The notes: generated by a model from the letters alone, not told the origin. 9,185 bases of DNA from Verrucomicrobiota bacterium (GCA_017302195.1 JAFLEG010000125.1:1-9185); one strand, 5' to 3'; shown: positions 1 through 7,738, counted from the first letter of the stretch. Numbers and translations are program-made.

Positions 1-512
1 ACATGGTCAATGAGCACGCGCTCCGGGCGGATCCGCGGGTCGGCGCGCAGCACGTCCAGGATCAGGCGGGTTCCCTTGAGCTTGTCCTCCAGGTGCGGCG
101 TGTGCACCAGGATGAGCTGGTCGTGGCGCGCCGCGAGGTCCACATGCATTTCGAGCACCTGCAGCTCGTTGCGGGAATTCTTGTTGAGCCCGATCTCCCC
201 GATGCCGAGCACGCCGGGCCGTTGCAGGAACTCCGGAATGATCCCCAGCACCGCCCGGGCGAGTCCGACATCCTCTGACTCCTTCGGGTTGATGCAGAGC
301 CAGCAGAAGTGCGGCAGCCCGTACTTCGCGGCGCGGGCCGGCTCGTACTCGGTCAACTGACGGAAGTAGTCGCGGAAGCCATCCACGGAGCCGCGGTCAA
401 AGCCCGCCCAGAAGGCCGGCTCGCAGACCGCGGCGCATCCGGCGGTGACCATGTCGAGGTAGTCGTCCGTGGTCCGGCTGACCATGTGACCGTGGGGTTC
501 GATGTAGCGCAT
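1..512 (-). CDS. TatD-family metal-dependent hydrolase (EboB-like), 3' end cut off by window
   Basis: The first 170 residues of a TatD-like amidohydrolase-fold protein are present; the rest lies beyond the left edge (family members usually have about 260-290 residues). The likely metal ligands of the family are visible: HGH at 7-9, the glutamate of GIGEIGLNK near 106, the histidine of LVHTPHLEDK at 137, and a histidine at 170 in LIDH. The segment EPAFWAGFDR (31-40) and the HTPHLEDKLKGT block resemble, from memory, the TatD proteins of ebo-type clusters, which are linked to export or maturation of secondary metabolites; that specific role is inference. The start at 512 is the only ATG after the stop of the preceding same-strand gene, 30 bases upstream in the same frame. 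No Shine-Dalgarno is visible. The neighbour at 543-812 is probably co-transcribed. Membership of the TatD-like superfamily is confident; the ebo assignment is not. Confidence 0.85.
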   Translation of the reverse strand, partial: MRYIEPHGHMVSRTTDDYLDMVTAGCAAVCEPAFWAGFDRGSVDGFRDYFRQLTEYEPARAAKYGLPHFCWLCINPKESEDVGLARAVLGIIPEFLQRPGVLGIGEIGLNKNSRNELQVLEMHVDLAARHDQLILVHTPHLEDKLKGTRLILDVLRADPRIRPERVLIDH

Positions 513-542
513 GGATGCGGCAGGGATGGGGGTGATCTGATT

Positions 543-812
543 TCAGGCGGCGGCTCCAGGCCAGGCGCCCACCGCCCCCTTGCCGTGGGCCTGGGCCACC
601 GGGTCCGACGTCGGATCACTGAGCGACCGCAGGACCGCCTCCGCCCGGCCCGGCTGTCCGTCAGAGAGGTGCCGCAGGGCCTCCTGAAAGGCCGCGAACC
701 GGAAATCCGCCCCGCCCGTGGCGCGATCCACGCGATCCAGGAAGGCCGCGAGATCAATCAGCTTGCACCGGGCATCCATGAAGTAGAGATCCAGCACCTG
801 CGCTCGTGTCAT
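543..812 (-). CDS. small hypothetical protein upstream of the TatD-like gene, 89 aa
   Basis: An 89-residue predicted soluble protein beginning MTRAQVLDLYFMDARCKLID. The middle has helical character (DFRFAAFQEALRHL, about 37-50) and the C-terminus is Gly/Ala-rich (GAVGAWPGAAA). I do not recognise a defined domain. I have a weak impression that similar short proteins precede TatD-like genes in Verrucomicrobiota, which I cannot verify. Its stop lies 30 bases ahead of the TatD start, so the two are probably one transcript, and co-transcription suggests a shared pathway. An in-frame ATG at 839 would add nine residues (MVGRPTDTP); neither start has a clear ribosome binding site. I chose 812 because the family-like sequence begins at DLYFMDAR and the added residues look like untranslated DNA. 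Confidence 0.6.
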   Translation of the reverse strand: MTRAQVLDLYFMDARCKLIDLAAFLDRVDRATGGADFRFAAFQEALRHLSDGQPGRAEAVLRSLSDPTSDPVAQAHGKGAVGAWPGAAA

Positions 813-1126
813 AGGAGTGTCCGTTGGACGCCCGACCATGGCCCGTCGGCCCGTGAAGGACAACCCTGCCGAGTGCCGGCACACGTCGTCTTCCGGTCCG
901 CAGCACCACGCATCGGCGGCGAACGGGGCGGGCTGCAGGGCCGGGCATCCCGTCGCGTCCTCCCCGCGGAAGGCGCTGCGCCACTTTGGAACTCGCTGAC
1001 CCGATGGCCCGACGGTAGGGTCAACCGGGTGGCTGGCAGGCCTTGGGTGGACTTCCCCCGCATCGCAACTCCGGGGTGGTCCGACCGGTTCCCGGTCACC
1101 GGCGTGCTCAGAACGCCCCACTCACG
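813..1126. other. intergenic region between divergent genes, no recognisable elements
   Basis: This stretch of about 310 bases separates the start of the 89-residue gene (minus) from the start of the YoaK-family gene (plus). It should therefore hold both promoters. I see no convincing sigma70-type -35/-10 pair, operator palindrome, riboswitch or RNA gene on either strand. Open frames crossing it are GC-rich shadows. Confidence 0.5.
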
Positions 1127-1879
1127 ATGCCATTCTCGAACGGTCAGCGGCTCGATCCCTCGCTCGCCCACAGGCGCATTCGCTTTCTCTGGATCGGGGC
1201 GGCCGCGATGACGGCCACGGCCGGGTACGTCAATTCGGTGCTGTTGAGCTTCTTCGAAACCCCGGTGAGCCACATGACGGGGGCCATCTCGCACCTAGGC
1301 CTCCACCTGGTGCGTGATCGCGGTCATGATGCCTGGGTGTCGTTGAGCATCGTCCTGGGCTTTCTGGCCGGGGCGATGCTGGCCGGGGTGATTGTCGGGG
1401 CGCTCCGGCTGCTCCCGAGCCGGAGTTACGGCGTGGTCATGATGGTCGAGGGGGGGCTGCTCGCGCTGGCGACAGCGCTTCTGTTCACCAAGCAGCGCCT
1501 CGGCTTCTCGGTGGTGGCCATGGCCTGCGGACTCCAGAACGCGACGACCAGCAGCTACTGCGGGCTCATGATCCGGACGACCCACGTCACCGGCACCATG
1601 ACCGATCTCGGCATGATCTTCGGACACTGGCTGCGTCATGGCCGGATCGAGTGGTGGCGATTTCGCTTCCTCTCGCTCCTCCTGCTCGCGTTTTTCGCCG
1701 GGGGCATCGCGGGGACGTTTGCGGTCCTGCGCTTGGGTCCCGGCTGCCTGGCGGTCGCCGCCACGGGGATCACCCTCGCGGGCGGGGCCTTCTGGGTGAC
1801 GACCCACCGGGGACTCGTCAACCTGGTGCAGGAATCCTCACGGACACCGCCCCGCACCGGCGCTTTCCCGCTGTCCTGA
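1127..1879 (+). CDS. YoaK family (DUF1275) integral membrane protein
   Basis: A 250-residue hydrophobic protein with about six membrane segments (roughly 20-40, 70-95, 102-120, 126-146, 180-203 and 208-226). The DUF1275 signature is visible as SHMTGAISHLG at 48-58, and a second copy THVTGTMTDLG lies at 152-162, as expected for a protein built from two related halves. The motif MACGLQNA at 132-139 is also typical. The family is widespread; some members are annotated as putative transporters, but no substrate is established, so none is assigned. An in-frame ATG 84 bases upstream (1043) would add a charged, Pro-rich leader unlike the family N-terminus, so 1127 is preferred. No clear Shine-Dalgarno precedes it. 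It converges on the DUF6797 gene with 57 bases between the stops. Confidence 0.88.
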   Translation: MPFSNGQRLDPSLAHRRIRFLWIGAAAMTATAGYVNSVLLSFFETPVSHMTGAISHLGLHLVRDRGHDAWVSLSIVLGFLAGAMLAGVIVGALRLLPSRSYGVVMMVEGGLLALATALLFTKQRLGFSVVAMACGLQNATTSSYCGLMIRTTHVTGTMTDLGMIFGHWLRHGRIEWWRFRFLSLLLLAFFAGGIAGTFAVLRLGPGCLAVAATGITLAGGAFWVTTHRGLVNLVQESSRTPPRTGAFPLS

Positions 1880-1936
1880 TTCCTTGGGGGAAGGCGGCTT
1901 CGCGACGGCATTGCCCGGGGTCGTGTGGCTTGGCTC

Positions 1937-4252
1937 CTAACGATCGGCCAGTTCGTGGATCGTCCCATGGAGGGAGCGGACGACCGGCGAGCCATCAGGG
2001 GCCCGGAGGGACAATTTGAGCTCATAGCACTGTGCGGGGGCGAGGGCCGGGATGCTCAGGGTCACGGTGCGGGCGTCGGCGCCGAGGTGCGCGTGGGTGA
2101 TGGTCAGAGGGCGTTCGCCCTGGTGCTGCGATCCGTAGCCGGCGCTGCGCTTCAGCGACCAGACCTTCATCGCACAGGCATCGGGCCCCACGCTGGCAGG
2201 ATCCAGCGGATCGCTGAACGCCACCGACAGCGAGCCCTGCGCCGCGTGGACGGTCCGCGGCAGATGGGCGGGACGGGGGCCGGGACGGAGGCGGTGGAAT
2301 CCACCCGGTGCCGTGGCATTGCCCGCCCAACTGAACAGTCCGCACAGATACAGCGACCCATCGGTGGCGAATCGGCCCCGCATGACGCCCGTCGCAAACG
2401 CAGGCAGCGGCAGCTCGCAGACCGCGCCCTGCCACCGGCCGCCGACCTCTTCATGCGGCACGACGAAGATGCGTCCGGTGCCGTAGCTGAGATTGAGCAG
2501 CGACCCTCCCAGCGGGCCCCAGGCCTTCTCAGGGACCCAGACCAGTTCTCCCGGGCTGCGGTCCTTGGCATTGGTGATCCAGACCATCGGCGGCTCCATG
2601 GCCGCATCCGAGGTGTCGGTGACCTCGGTGTAGCCGAACAGATTGCCGTAGAAGCCGCCGGCCCGAACCCGGTTGATGCGGTTCTTCGGTGTCCAGTGAC
2701 CTTCCTGATCGGTGACCAGGAAGGTGCCGTCGTCGTTCAGACAGACACCGTTCGCGGCCCGGAAGCCGTTCGCGACAATATCGGTCCGCCCTCCGTCGGC
2801 GCTCACGCGCAGGAGCGTTCCATGGTGCGGCACGAGCGCCGGCAGGGCGTGGCGGGCGGACTTCGCATAGTAGAAGTTGCCCCCGGCATCCGTCTGCAGG
2901 CCCATCGCAAATTCGTGGAAATGCTCGGTGACCTGATGGTCGCTATTGAAGCACTCCAGGAAGTCGGTCTCGCCATCGCCATTGAGATCCCGAAGGCGTA
3001 CGAGCTGGTCGCGGCAGGTGAGGAACACCTCGTCGCCGCGAAACTTCACCCCCAGCGGCTGGAACAGTCCGCTGGCAATGCGACGCCAGCGCAGCGTCGC
3101 AGGGGCCGCCGCCCGGAGGCCGTCCACGCGCCACACGTCACCGTTCCAGGTGGCCAGCAGGGCGGCCTGGCCGTCGGGAGTGAAATCGAACCCGCCCGGA
3201 CGCATCCAGCTCTGCCAGGGATTCTCCAGCGGGAGGGGAAACGTGTCGGCAATGAAGGGCCCGTCGGGACTTCCGGCCACCGAGGTGGTGCGGACTTCCC
3301 CGGTCCACCGGGCCGGACCGCCGTGGGTCAGCGGCTCCAGATCGAGCGGGGTGGAATCGGCGGCCGCCACGGCTGCCAGCGAGGCGGTGTCGGCCCGGGA
3401 AATGTAAAGGCGGGTCCGCGACGCGCCCGGAAGCCGGGCGATCCAGTGGCCGTCGTCGCGGCGCAGCGATCCGTTGCCGACCAGGACCACGTTCACCGAG
3501 TCCGGTGCAACGCGCAGTTGTTGCGGAGTGGCGGACACCCCCAGGTTCAGCGTGCGGGTGAACACCGACGTGGCGCCGCGGGCGATCCAACCCGGCGACT
3601 CCAACACCCGCGTGCCGCCGATGCGGGACGCAAGCACCGCGAGGTCGCCGTGCAGATACAGCCCCTCGTAACGCACCCAGTCCCGCGGCAGCGGCCCGTA
3701 GCGTTTCCCGTCGCGTCCGACCAGGCGGACGTCGCCCCAGGCTCCCTCCGGCGAGGCCCATCCGGGAGCATCGGGATTCACAAAGTGCCGATGGCCGGTC
3801 AGGCCGGTGTGGGTGCCATGGCTGCCGTCGAAACCAATGCCCTTCCAGTCCACAAACTCCCCGGTGGTCGCGGCAGCCACCCGCATCGTGTCATGATCAT
3901 AGACCATCCATGCGCGTCCCCGGCTCACCCCGCCGGCGCCGGCATCCAGGCGCACCGCGATGCCCTTCTGGGCGATGTTTCCCGGCGCGACCTCGTAGGT
4001 CCAGAACAGCACCGGACCGTAGTCCATCCGCAGATACGGCGGCCGGGCTCCTTCCCCGCTTCCGGTCTCCGCGCGGGCAAACGCCCGCCCCTGTTCCCCG
4101 GAAGCGCCTTGCCGGCCCCGCGCCTGCGCCTCCGCCAGAGCCCGGGAGTGCTTCAGGGGAGTCGGCAACACCGGAGGCAGCTCCTGCGCCGGCAACGGGA
4201 ATGCGGCGCACAGCAGCGAGGCAGGGAGAAGGACTCGAAGAGGGAACGTCAT
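1937..4252 (-). CDS. exported DUF6797 / beta-propeller protein (PQQ-dehydrogenase-like), no cytochrome c domain
   Basis: A 771-residue protein with an N-terminal signal peptide (hydrophobic core VLLPASLLCAAFPL, likely cleavage after PAQ at 23), so it is probably periplasmic or secreted. Residues about 70-250 fit the DUF6797 domain: YLRMDYGPVLFWTYE, then GFDGSHGTHTGLTGH around 141-154, then LYLHGD and the VLESPG stretch. Residues about 345-640 look like a glucose/sorbosone-dehydrogenase-type propeller with RPGGFDFTPDGQ, QPLGVKFRGDEV, a calcium-loop-like DLNGDGETDF (422-431) and NGFRAANGVCLNDDGTFLVT. The C-terminal part (about 650-771) has the KVWSLKRSAGYGSQHQ...TIHEL pattern that I recall from these proteins. 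Relatives in Verrucomicrobiota and Planctomycetota often carry a heme c (CxxCH) module; none is present here. Oxidation of a sugar or other polyol is the family-based guess, not shown. There is no visible Shine-Dalgarno; the signal peptide fixes the start near 4252. Confidence 0.85.
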   Translation of the reverse strand: MTFPLRVLLPASLLCAAFPLPAQELPPVLPTPLKHSRALAEAQARGRQGASGEQGRAFARAETGSGEGARPPYLRMDYGPVLFWTYEVAPGNIAQKGIAVRLDAGAGGVSRGRAWMVYDHDTMRVAAATTGEFVDWKGIGFDGSHGTHTGLTGHRHFVNPDAPGWASPEGAWGDVRLVGRDGKRYGPLPRDWVRYEGLYLHGDLAVLASRIGGTRVLESPGWIARGATSVFTRTLNLGVSATPQQLRVAPDSVNVVLVGNGSLRRDDGHWIARLPGASRTRLYISRADTASLAAVAAADSTPLDLEPLTHGGPARWTGEVRTTSVAGSPDGPFIADTFPLPLENPWQSWMRPGGFDFTPDGQAALLATWNGDVWRVDGLRAAAPATLRWRRIASGLFQPLGVKFRGDEVFLTCRDQLVRLRDLNGDGETDFLECFNSDHQVTEHFHEFAMGLQTDAGGNFYYAKSARHALPALVPHHGTLLRVSADGGRTDIVANGFRAANGVCLNDDGTFLVTDQEGHWTPKNRINRVRAGGFYGNLFGYTEVTDTSDAAMEPPMVWITNAKDRSPGELVWVPEKAWGPLGGSLLNLSYGTGRIFVVPHEEVGGRWQGAVCELPLPAFATGVMRGRFATDGSLYLCGLFSWAGNATAPGGFHRLRPGPRPAHLPRTVHAAQGSLSVAFSDPLDPASVGPDACAMKVWSLKRSAGYGSQHQGERPLTITHAHLGADARTVTLSIPALAPAQCYELKLSLRAPDGSPVVRSLHGTIHELADR

Positions 4253-4469
4253 GCGAGGATGCGCTGGAGCTTGAACATAGAACCGGCCGGGCTCCAGCCT
4301 GCGAAGGAATCCAGGGGCTTCCCGCAGTCAGGAGAATTCTGCTCATCCCCATCCCGCGGTGACACATCGGCCTACTGCCACCATGCGGCACCTTCAGAAG
4401 GACGGAACGATTCCGCGGGAAAGGGGAGCGCACGCGCCGCAGAGAATCGTCGGGATGGATGCGACCCAA

Positions 4470-4724
4470 TCACCGGGAACGGCCCTCCAACTGCGCTTCA
4501 TGATATCGAAGGGACTGGAGGACGAGGTCGGGGATGGCGGCTTCCGAAGGAATTGCGCGGTACGCCGGAACCTTGGCGAACAGGCGGTCCCGGTACTCCT
4601 GCTTGACCGCTCGAAGCAGGTCCAGCTCGGGCACCGGACCTTGCAGGGCGAGCTGAATCGGCTGATCCCCAAGCGCCCGAAAAAGCTCGTTGATCTGTTG
4701 CAACATCCGCTCGGTTTCGTTCAT
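4470..4724 (-). CDS. hypothetical protein, 84 aa
   Basis: A small soluble, charged, mostly helical protein starting MNETERMLQQINELFRALGD. No domain is recognised. The ATG at 4724 is supported by a strong Shine-Dalgarno: on the minus strand GGAGG lies 11 bases before the ATG. A TTG six codons upstream (4742) is in frame, but starting there would place the start codon inside that ribosome binding site, so it is rejected. The gene ends 217 bases before the start of the exported DUF6797 protein on the same strand, a gap that argues for separate expression. The good ribosome binding site and coherent coding frame make it a likely real gene of unknown role. Confidence 0.65.
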   Translation of the reverse strand: MNETERMLQQINELFRALGDQPIQLALQGPVPELDLLRAVKQEYRDRLFAKVPAYRAIPSEAAIPDLVLQSLRYHEAQLEGRSR

Positions 4725-4962
4725 GGCCAGGGATTCCTCCAAAGAGAAGGTGCATTCTGGAAGGAGTGCCCGGTCCGGTCGAGCGCGGTGAAGGCAGCCC
4801 GGCGACGCTGTTCACTCGAGGGCGCGGGTCATTTGTCATGCATCGGAGCATCTGGAAGCGGATCTGATGGCACTTCACTCGGCCCGCGGATGGCCAGGTT
4901 GGCAGACACAAGCCCTGTCTCTGCCCCGATTCTCCTTCGATTCTGCGGGGAAGCGCAGTCGC

Positions 4963-5181
4963 CTAGCGTGTGTAGGACTCCAGATAACCGCACTTCGGAC
5001 AGCGATAGGTGTTCACTTCGAGCTGCTCCTTTCCGCTGATGTTCGTCCCCGTCCAATAGGATTTCACCGGTTCGCCCTCCACCCAGGTGGCGGGCGCCCG
5101 GGTATGGTGGTGGGCCCGGTCCATGAGGTAACCGACTTCCATCTCGGTCTGGCACTTGGAGCAATGGGGTGTGGTGTTCAT
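4963..5181 (-). CDS. small zinc-ribbon protein (PF20097-like), 72 aa
   Basis: A 72-residue protein beginning MNTTPHCSKCQTEMEVGYL and ending near RCPKCGYLESYTR. The two CxxC knuckles (CSKC about 7-10 and CPKC about 61-64) are those of a treble-clef/zinc-ribbon fold. The central W-x-E-G-E-P-V-K-S-Y-W segment resembles, from memory, small PF20097-type proteins. Function is unknown; such proteins probably bind zinc structurally. The start is the ATG at 5181, 13 bases after the DUF2071 stop. An upstream TTG at 5187 is in frame but less likely. The very short spacing to DUF2071, with no ribosome binding site of its own, suggests translation coupled to the upstream gene. Confidence 0.8.
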   Translation of the reverse strand: MNTTPHCSKCQTEMEVGYLMDRAHHHTRAPATWVEGEPVKSYWTGTNISGKEQLEVNTYRCPKCGYLESYTR

Positions 5182-5194
5182 GAGCAAAAATGGT

Positions 5195-5923
5195 TCACGC
5201 GGTCCTCATGTCGGCAACCTCATGCCATTGGTGCGTGAGGTCGCGCATGATGAGCGCATGGTCGAACGCGATGCTGCCCGCGGGAAATGCCGAAGGGTCG
5301 GCGAAGAACGAAGACTCCACACGCTCGACGGCGAGCGGACGCACCCGCCATCCGTCGGTCTGCAACCGAAGTCCGTCCAGGCGGCTGGCATCGCGGGTCA
5401 CCGAGTAGCCGACGCAGCCCCCCTCGAAGAAGGCGGAAGCGTCGGCGACGGAGGCAAAGCACGAGGACTCCGGCAAGGTGTCCGTCTCGCGGGCAAGAAG
5501 CTGCACGGACATGCGGCGGTCCCGCGCCTGGATGGACATGGCAATGCGGGTGCCGTCGTCCGTGACCGTGAAATCGGCGAGGGAATGCTCGCCAGGAAAG
5601 AGACGTCCGCCTGCCAGATGGTTGAGCAGCGAGCCGGTATCCCGGCGCGGAATGAACACGCCCTCGCGTGTCTCGCCGGAAGGCTCGTCCCAGAGCACGG
5701 CGATCCGGTGAGCGGCGTTCTCGCTGGAGACGCCGAGGAAGCCCGGAAGCCACGCCGGACGCATCCGCTCCAGGCGGATCAGGCAGATGCCCGCGATGGC
5801 ATGGCCCTGATGGAGCTTGGGTCGAAACGGCGGCGGCAAGAACCGCTGCATCACCGCCGCGTTCACCCGGAAGTTCACGAGCAACCGGCGACGAATCAGA
5901 CCGTGGATGACGGGCAGGCGCAT
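5195..5923 (-). CDS. DUF2071 domain protein (acetoacetate-decarboxylase-like fold)
   Basis: A 242-residue soluble protein. The N-terminal block MRLPVIHGLIRRRLLVNFRV with VMQRFLPPPFRPKLHQG (24-40) and AIAGICLIRLERMRP (42-56) is the usual opening of DUF2071/YqjF-type proteins. The middle contains GVFIPRRDTGSLLNHLAGGRLFPGEH (about 88-113). The fold is related to acetoacetate decarboxylase, but I do not see that enzyme's catalytic lysine context, and no reaction is known for this family. The length is normal. The frame continues upstream without an early stop, but the family N-terminus and the preceding SRPBCC stop (65 bases away) support the ATG at 5923. It is the second gene of a probable three-gene operon with the SRPBCC and zinc-ribbon genes. 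Confidence 0.85.
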   Translation of the reverse strand: MRLPVIHGLIRRRLLVNFRVNAAVMQRFLPPPFRPKLHQGHAIAGICLIRLERMRPAWLPGFLGVSSENAAHRIAVLWDEPSGETREGVFIPRRDTGSLLNHLAGGRLFPGEHSLADFTVTDDGTRIAMSIQARDRRMSVQLLARETDTLPESSCFASVADASAFFEGGCVGYSVTRDASRLDGLRLQTDGWRVRPLAVERVESSFFADPSAFPAGSIAFDHALIMRDLTHQWHEVADMRTA

Positions 5924-5988
5924 GGCAGAACACGACCGATCAGCTCCACCGCCCGGCGCTCGGGATACCCCAACCGCCGATCGCGAGG

Positions 5989-6489
5989 TCAGGCTGGTCC
6001 GCTGCCGTGGTGAGGCTGCTGAACATAGCGTCCCCAGTCTCCTGATTCGGCCAACTGCTTCAAGACCGCGTTGCGCCGAAGAAGGAAGCGGCGCATGTAG
6101 CTGGTCAGGAAGAGTCTCTCCGCGATCCTTCCGAGGATGCCCAGCGGCGAACTGAACTCGAAACGGTCTCTCATCAGCGTGCCCTCGGGATGCACCTCGA
6201 AGGCATGATCGTGAGCCATGCTGCGGAACACCCCGGAAATCATGATGTCCTGGAAATGCGATGGTGGCTCGAAGGCGGTGATCCGGACCGTCAGCCTCTG
6301 TCTGATCCCAAAGTGGCGGGCCTCCCACGTCACTTCATCGCCCATCCCGATCAGCCCCCTCGTGACGCCGGCCACGGCCAGTTCCCCTGTGCCGACCGCC
6401 GAGTCACGATGTGCGTCAATGCTGCGGGCAAGATCAAACACACGCTCCCTCGGGGCGCGAATCACCGTGGCAAGCTCGATGACAGGCAT
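5989..6489 (-). CDS. SRPBCC (START-like) family protein
   Basis: A 166-residue protein with the layout of a single SRPBCC/polyketide-cyclase-like fold. It has an N-terminal strand and helix MPVIELATVIRAPRERVFDL (1-20), central strands (DEVTWEARHFGIRQRLTVRI), the motif FRSMAHDHAFEVHPEGTLMRDRFEF (about 88-112), and a long C-terminal helix (YMRRFLLRRNAVLKQLAESGDWGRY). The family binds hydrophobic ligands in a deep cavity; the ligand here is unknown. The ATG at 6489 fits the family N-terminus exactly. It leads the probable operon with DUF2071 and the zinc ribbon. DUF2071 and START-type proteins are both small-molecule-pocket folds, which suggests work on a common lipid-like or acid substrate; this is inference. 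Confidence 0.85.
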   Translation of the reverse strand: MPVIELATVIRAPRERVFDLARSIDAHRDSAVGTGELAVAGVTRGLIGMGDEVTWEARHFGIRQRLTVRITAFEPPSHFQDIMISGVFRSMAHDHAFEVHPEGTLMRDRFEFSSPLGILGRIAERLFLTSYMRRFLLRRNAVLKQLAESGDWGRYVQQPHHGSGPA

Positions 6490-6663
6490 ACGACAGAGCC
6501 GCCAATTGACGTGGAGACTCTCCGAGAATCACTGCCCCTTCCAATCGAACCATTCGGGGCACGTCGAGCCGAGGGGACAAAATCACCGCCATCGATAAGG
6601 CCTTAACAAGGCGATTGTAAATAATATTGACCTGATAGGTGTTTTAACATATTGTGCATGTAA
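6490..6663. other. intergenic junction between GC-rich backbone and AT-rich segment
   Basis: The GC-rich backbone ends at about 6600 and AT-rich sequence begins. At 6600-6612 there is a small palindrome, GCCTT-AAC-AAGGC. Reading on the minus strand it contains GTTAAGG, six of seven bases of the integron core-site consensus GTTRRRY, but no partner arm was found. A second weak 4-bp hairpin, ACCT-GAT-AGGT, lies at 6630-6640, downstream of the 326-residue gene. The promoter of the SRPBCC operon must lie in the left half of this stretch, but I cannot point to it. Confidence 0.4.
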
Positions 6664-7644
6664 TTATTTTGCTATTTCATCTCGCCCGCCAGCAATCAGC
6701 TTCAAGAGTTTCCGATACTCACGGGAATTGATGGCTGGTTCCAGCCAGAAAATGACGATTATAGGAAGTCCAAACAACCCGATCGTTCGAAACCAAATGA
6801 CATTGTTGATAAAAAATTTCGGAGTCTGAATGCTCGATGTCTTTTCAAATAGAAATGATGCAATTACCAACCCAACGCATAGCGCTATCATCAGCCACGG
6901 AAAGAATTCAAGGCCACCCTTTGAGCGTTCCTTGACAAATGCCAGGATGAAATCACGGATTCGCTTATCACGACATACAGACCCATTAATCACGAGTTTT
7001 AATTCCTCAAAGCTAAGCTTTTCAAGCTCAGAAACTGTGAGATCTTTGGATTCTGGTGCGTCGCTAATAAAACGTTGCTCGCCTCTCGAAGGAGAATTAA
7101 AAGCTAAATCAAAAATTAACTCTCGCGGACTCAGAATGTTTGGTTCTTTGACCACACTCACCATGTCTCTGACCTGGTCGAGACAGGTGCCGCTATGCAT
7201 GCACTCAAGTTTTGCATCATCAATTTCAACCCCGATAATAATGGATGTGTTGATACAATCATTGATAATTAAATTTGATTGCGACGTTGGGAAATTCAAT
7301 GCGCCATTCCACAAATCATTATTCTCTATTATTGATTGAATTACTGCATCTGAAACGACCGGCCTTTGGATATCTGAACCTATCATTGATACGATTTCAG
7401 ACTTAAGCACGATCAACTTTTCGCGAAGCAACAGAAGGACCGCCAGATTTCCGCAAAGGTCTGCTTGCTTGACAAGAAATGGAGCCGGCAAACCTATTGC
7501 ACCGGAAGCAAAAGCCTGCCCCATCACTTTCAGCATGTTCTGCTGATTCTGAACGTTCCAAGCAATGGCGCATATTAACCGGACTTCGGCGTTCGCATTT
7601 GCCTGAGCTACGTGAAGTATTTCCTTGCGATCTTGGAGCTTCAT
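6664..7644 (-). CDS. unrecognised protein with two C-terminal transmembrane helices, 326 aa
   Basis: I do not recognise this protein. It is distinctly AT-rich compared with the backbone (22 of 60 bases G+C at 7201-7260), a sign of recent acquisition. Residues 1-245 look soluble and mainly helical, with a hydrophobic helix at about 62-84 (DLCGNLAVLLLLREKLIVL). A cysteine pair in CMHSGTC (148-154) could bind metal, but there is no second pair. Two membrane helices follow at about 247-267 (FFPWLMIALCVGLVIASFLF) and 280-302. The short tail is basic (REYRKLLKLIAGGRDE). A cytosolic sensor or effector-like domain tethered to the membrane is one reading. The gene follows the 116-residue gene on the same strand after 94 bases and may belong to the same cassette. 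The ATG at 7644 has no clear ribosome binding site. Confidence 0.75.
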   Translation of the reverse strand: MKLQDRKEILHVAQANANAEVRLICAIAWNVQNQQNMLKVMGQAFASGAIGLPAPFLVKQADLCGNLAVLLLLREKLIVLKSEIVSMIGSDIQRPVVSDAVIQSIIENNDLWNGALNFPTSQSNLIINDCINTSIIIGVEIDDAKLECMHSGTCLDQVRDMVSVVKEPNILSPRELIFDLAFNSPSRGEQRFISDAPESKDLTVSELEKLSFEELKLVINGSVCRDKRIRDFILAFVKERSKGGLEFFPWLMIALCVGLVIASFLFEKTSSIQTPKFFINNVIWFRTIGLFGLPIIVIFWLEPAINSREYRKLLKLIAGGRDEIAK

Positions 7645-7738
7645 TTTATTGCGTGACGGAATGGTAACAGCGGGAAATGACGCTTCGGCATGGCCGGCAA
7701 ATCGAATTATGTTTTTTTTGCTTCAAACACTCATGGGA

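Noticed and set aside
309..1211. 300-residue plus-strand frame crossing three regions
   Set aside because: It covers the antisense of the TatD and 89-residue genes, the intergenic gap and the YoaK start; composition is that of a shadow frame.
1925..4606. 893-residue plus-strand open frame antisense to the DUF6797 gene
   Set aside because: It has the Gly/Arg/Pro/His-rich composition of a GC-rich shadow, no recognisable domain, and the minus frame encodes a clear signal peptide and known domains.
4920..4962. CCCCG/CGGGG inverted repeat after the zinc-ribbon gene
   Set aside because: Five base pairs around a 17-base loop and no T-tract; not a credible terminator.
5156..6013. 285-residue plus-strand frame over DUF2071
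   Set aside because: Shadow of the minus-strand DUF2071 gene; no family features of its own.
6630..6640. ACCT-GAT-AGGT hairpin after the 326-residue gene as a terminator
   Set aside because: Only four base pairs and no clear T-run in the transcribed direction.
7700..7738. Run of eight T (plus strand) after the 116-residue gene as an intrinsic terminator
   Set aside because: On the transcribed minus strand it is an A-run, and no adjacent stable stem precedes it.
7645..7738. Possible attC site between the 116- and 326-residue genes
   Set aside because: I found no paired outer arms or two-box structure comparable to the other three sites; the two genes are better treated as one unit.
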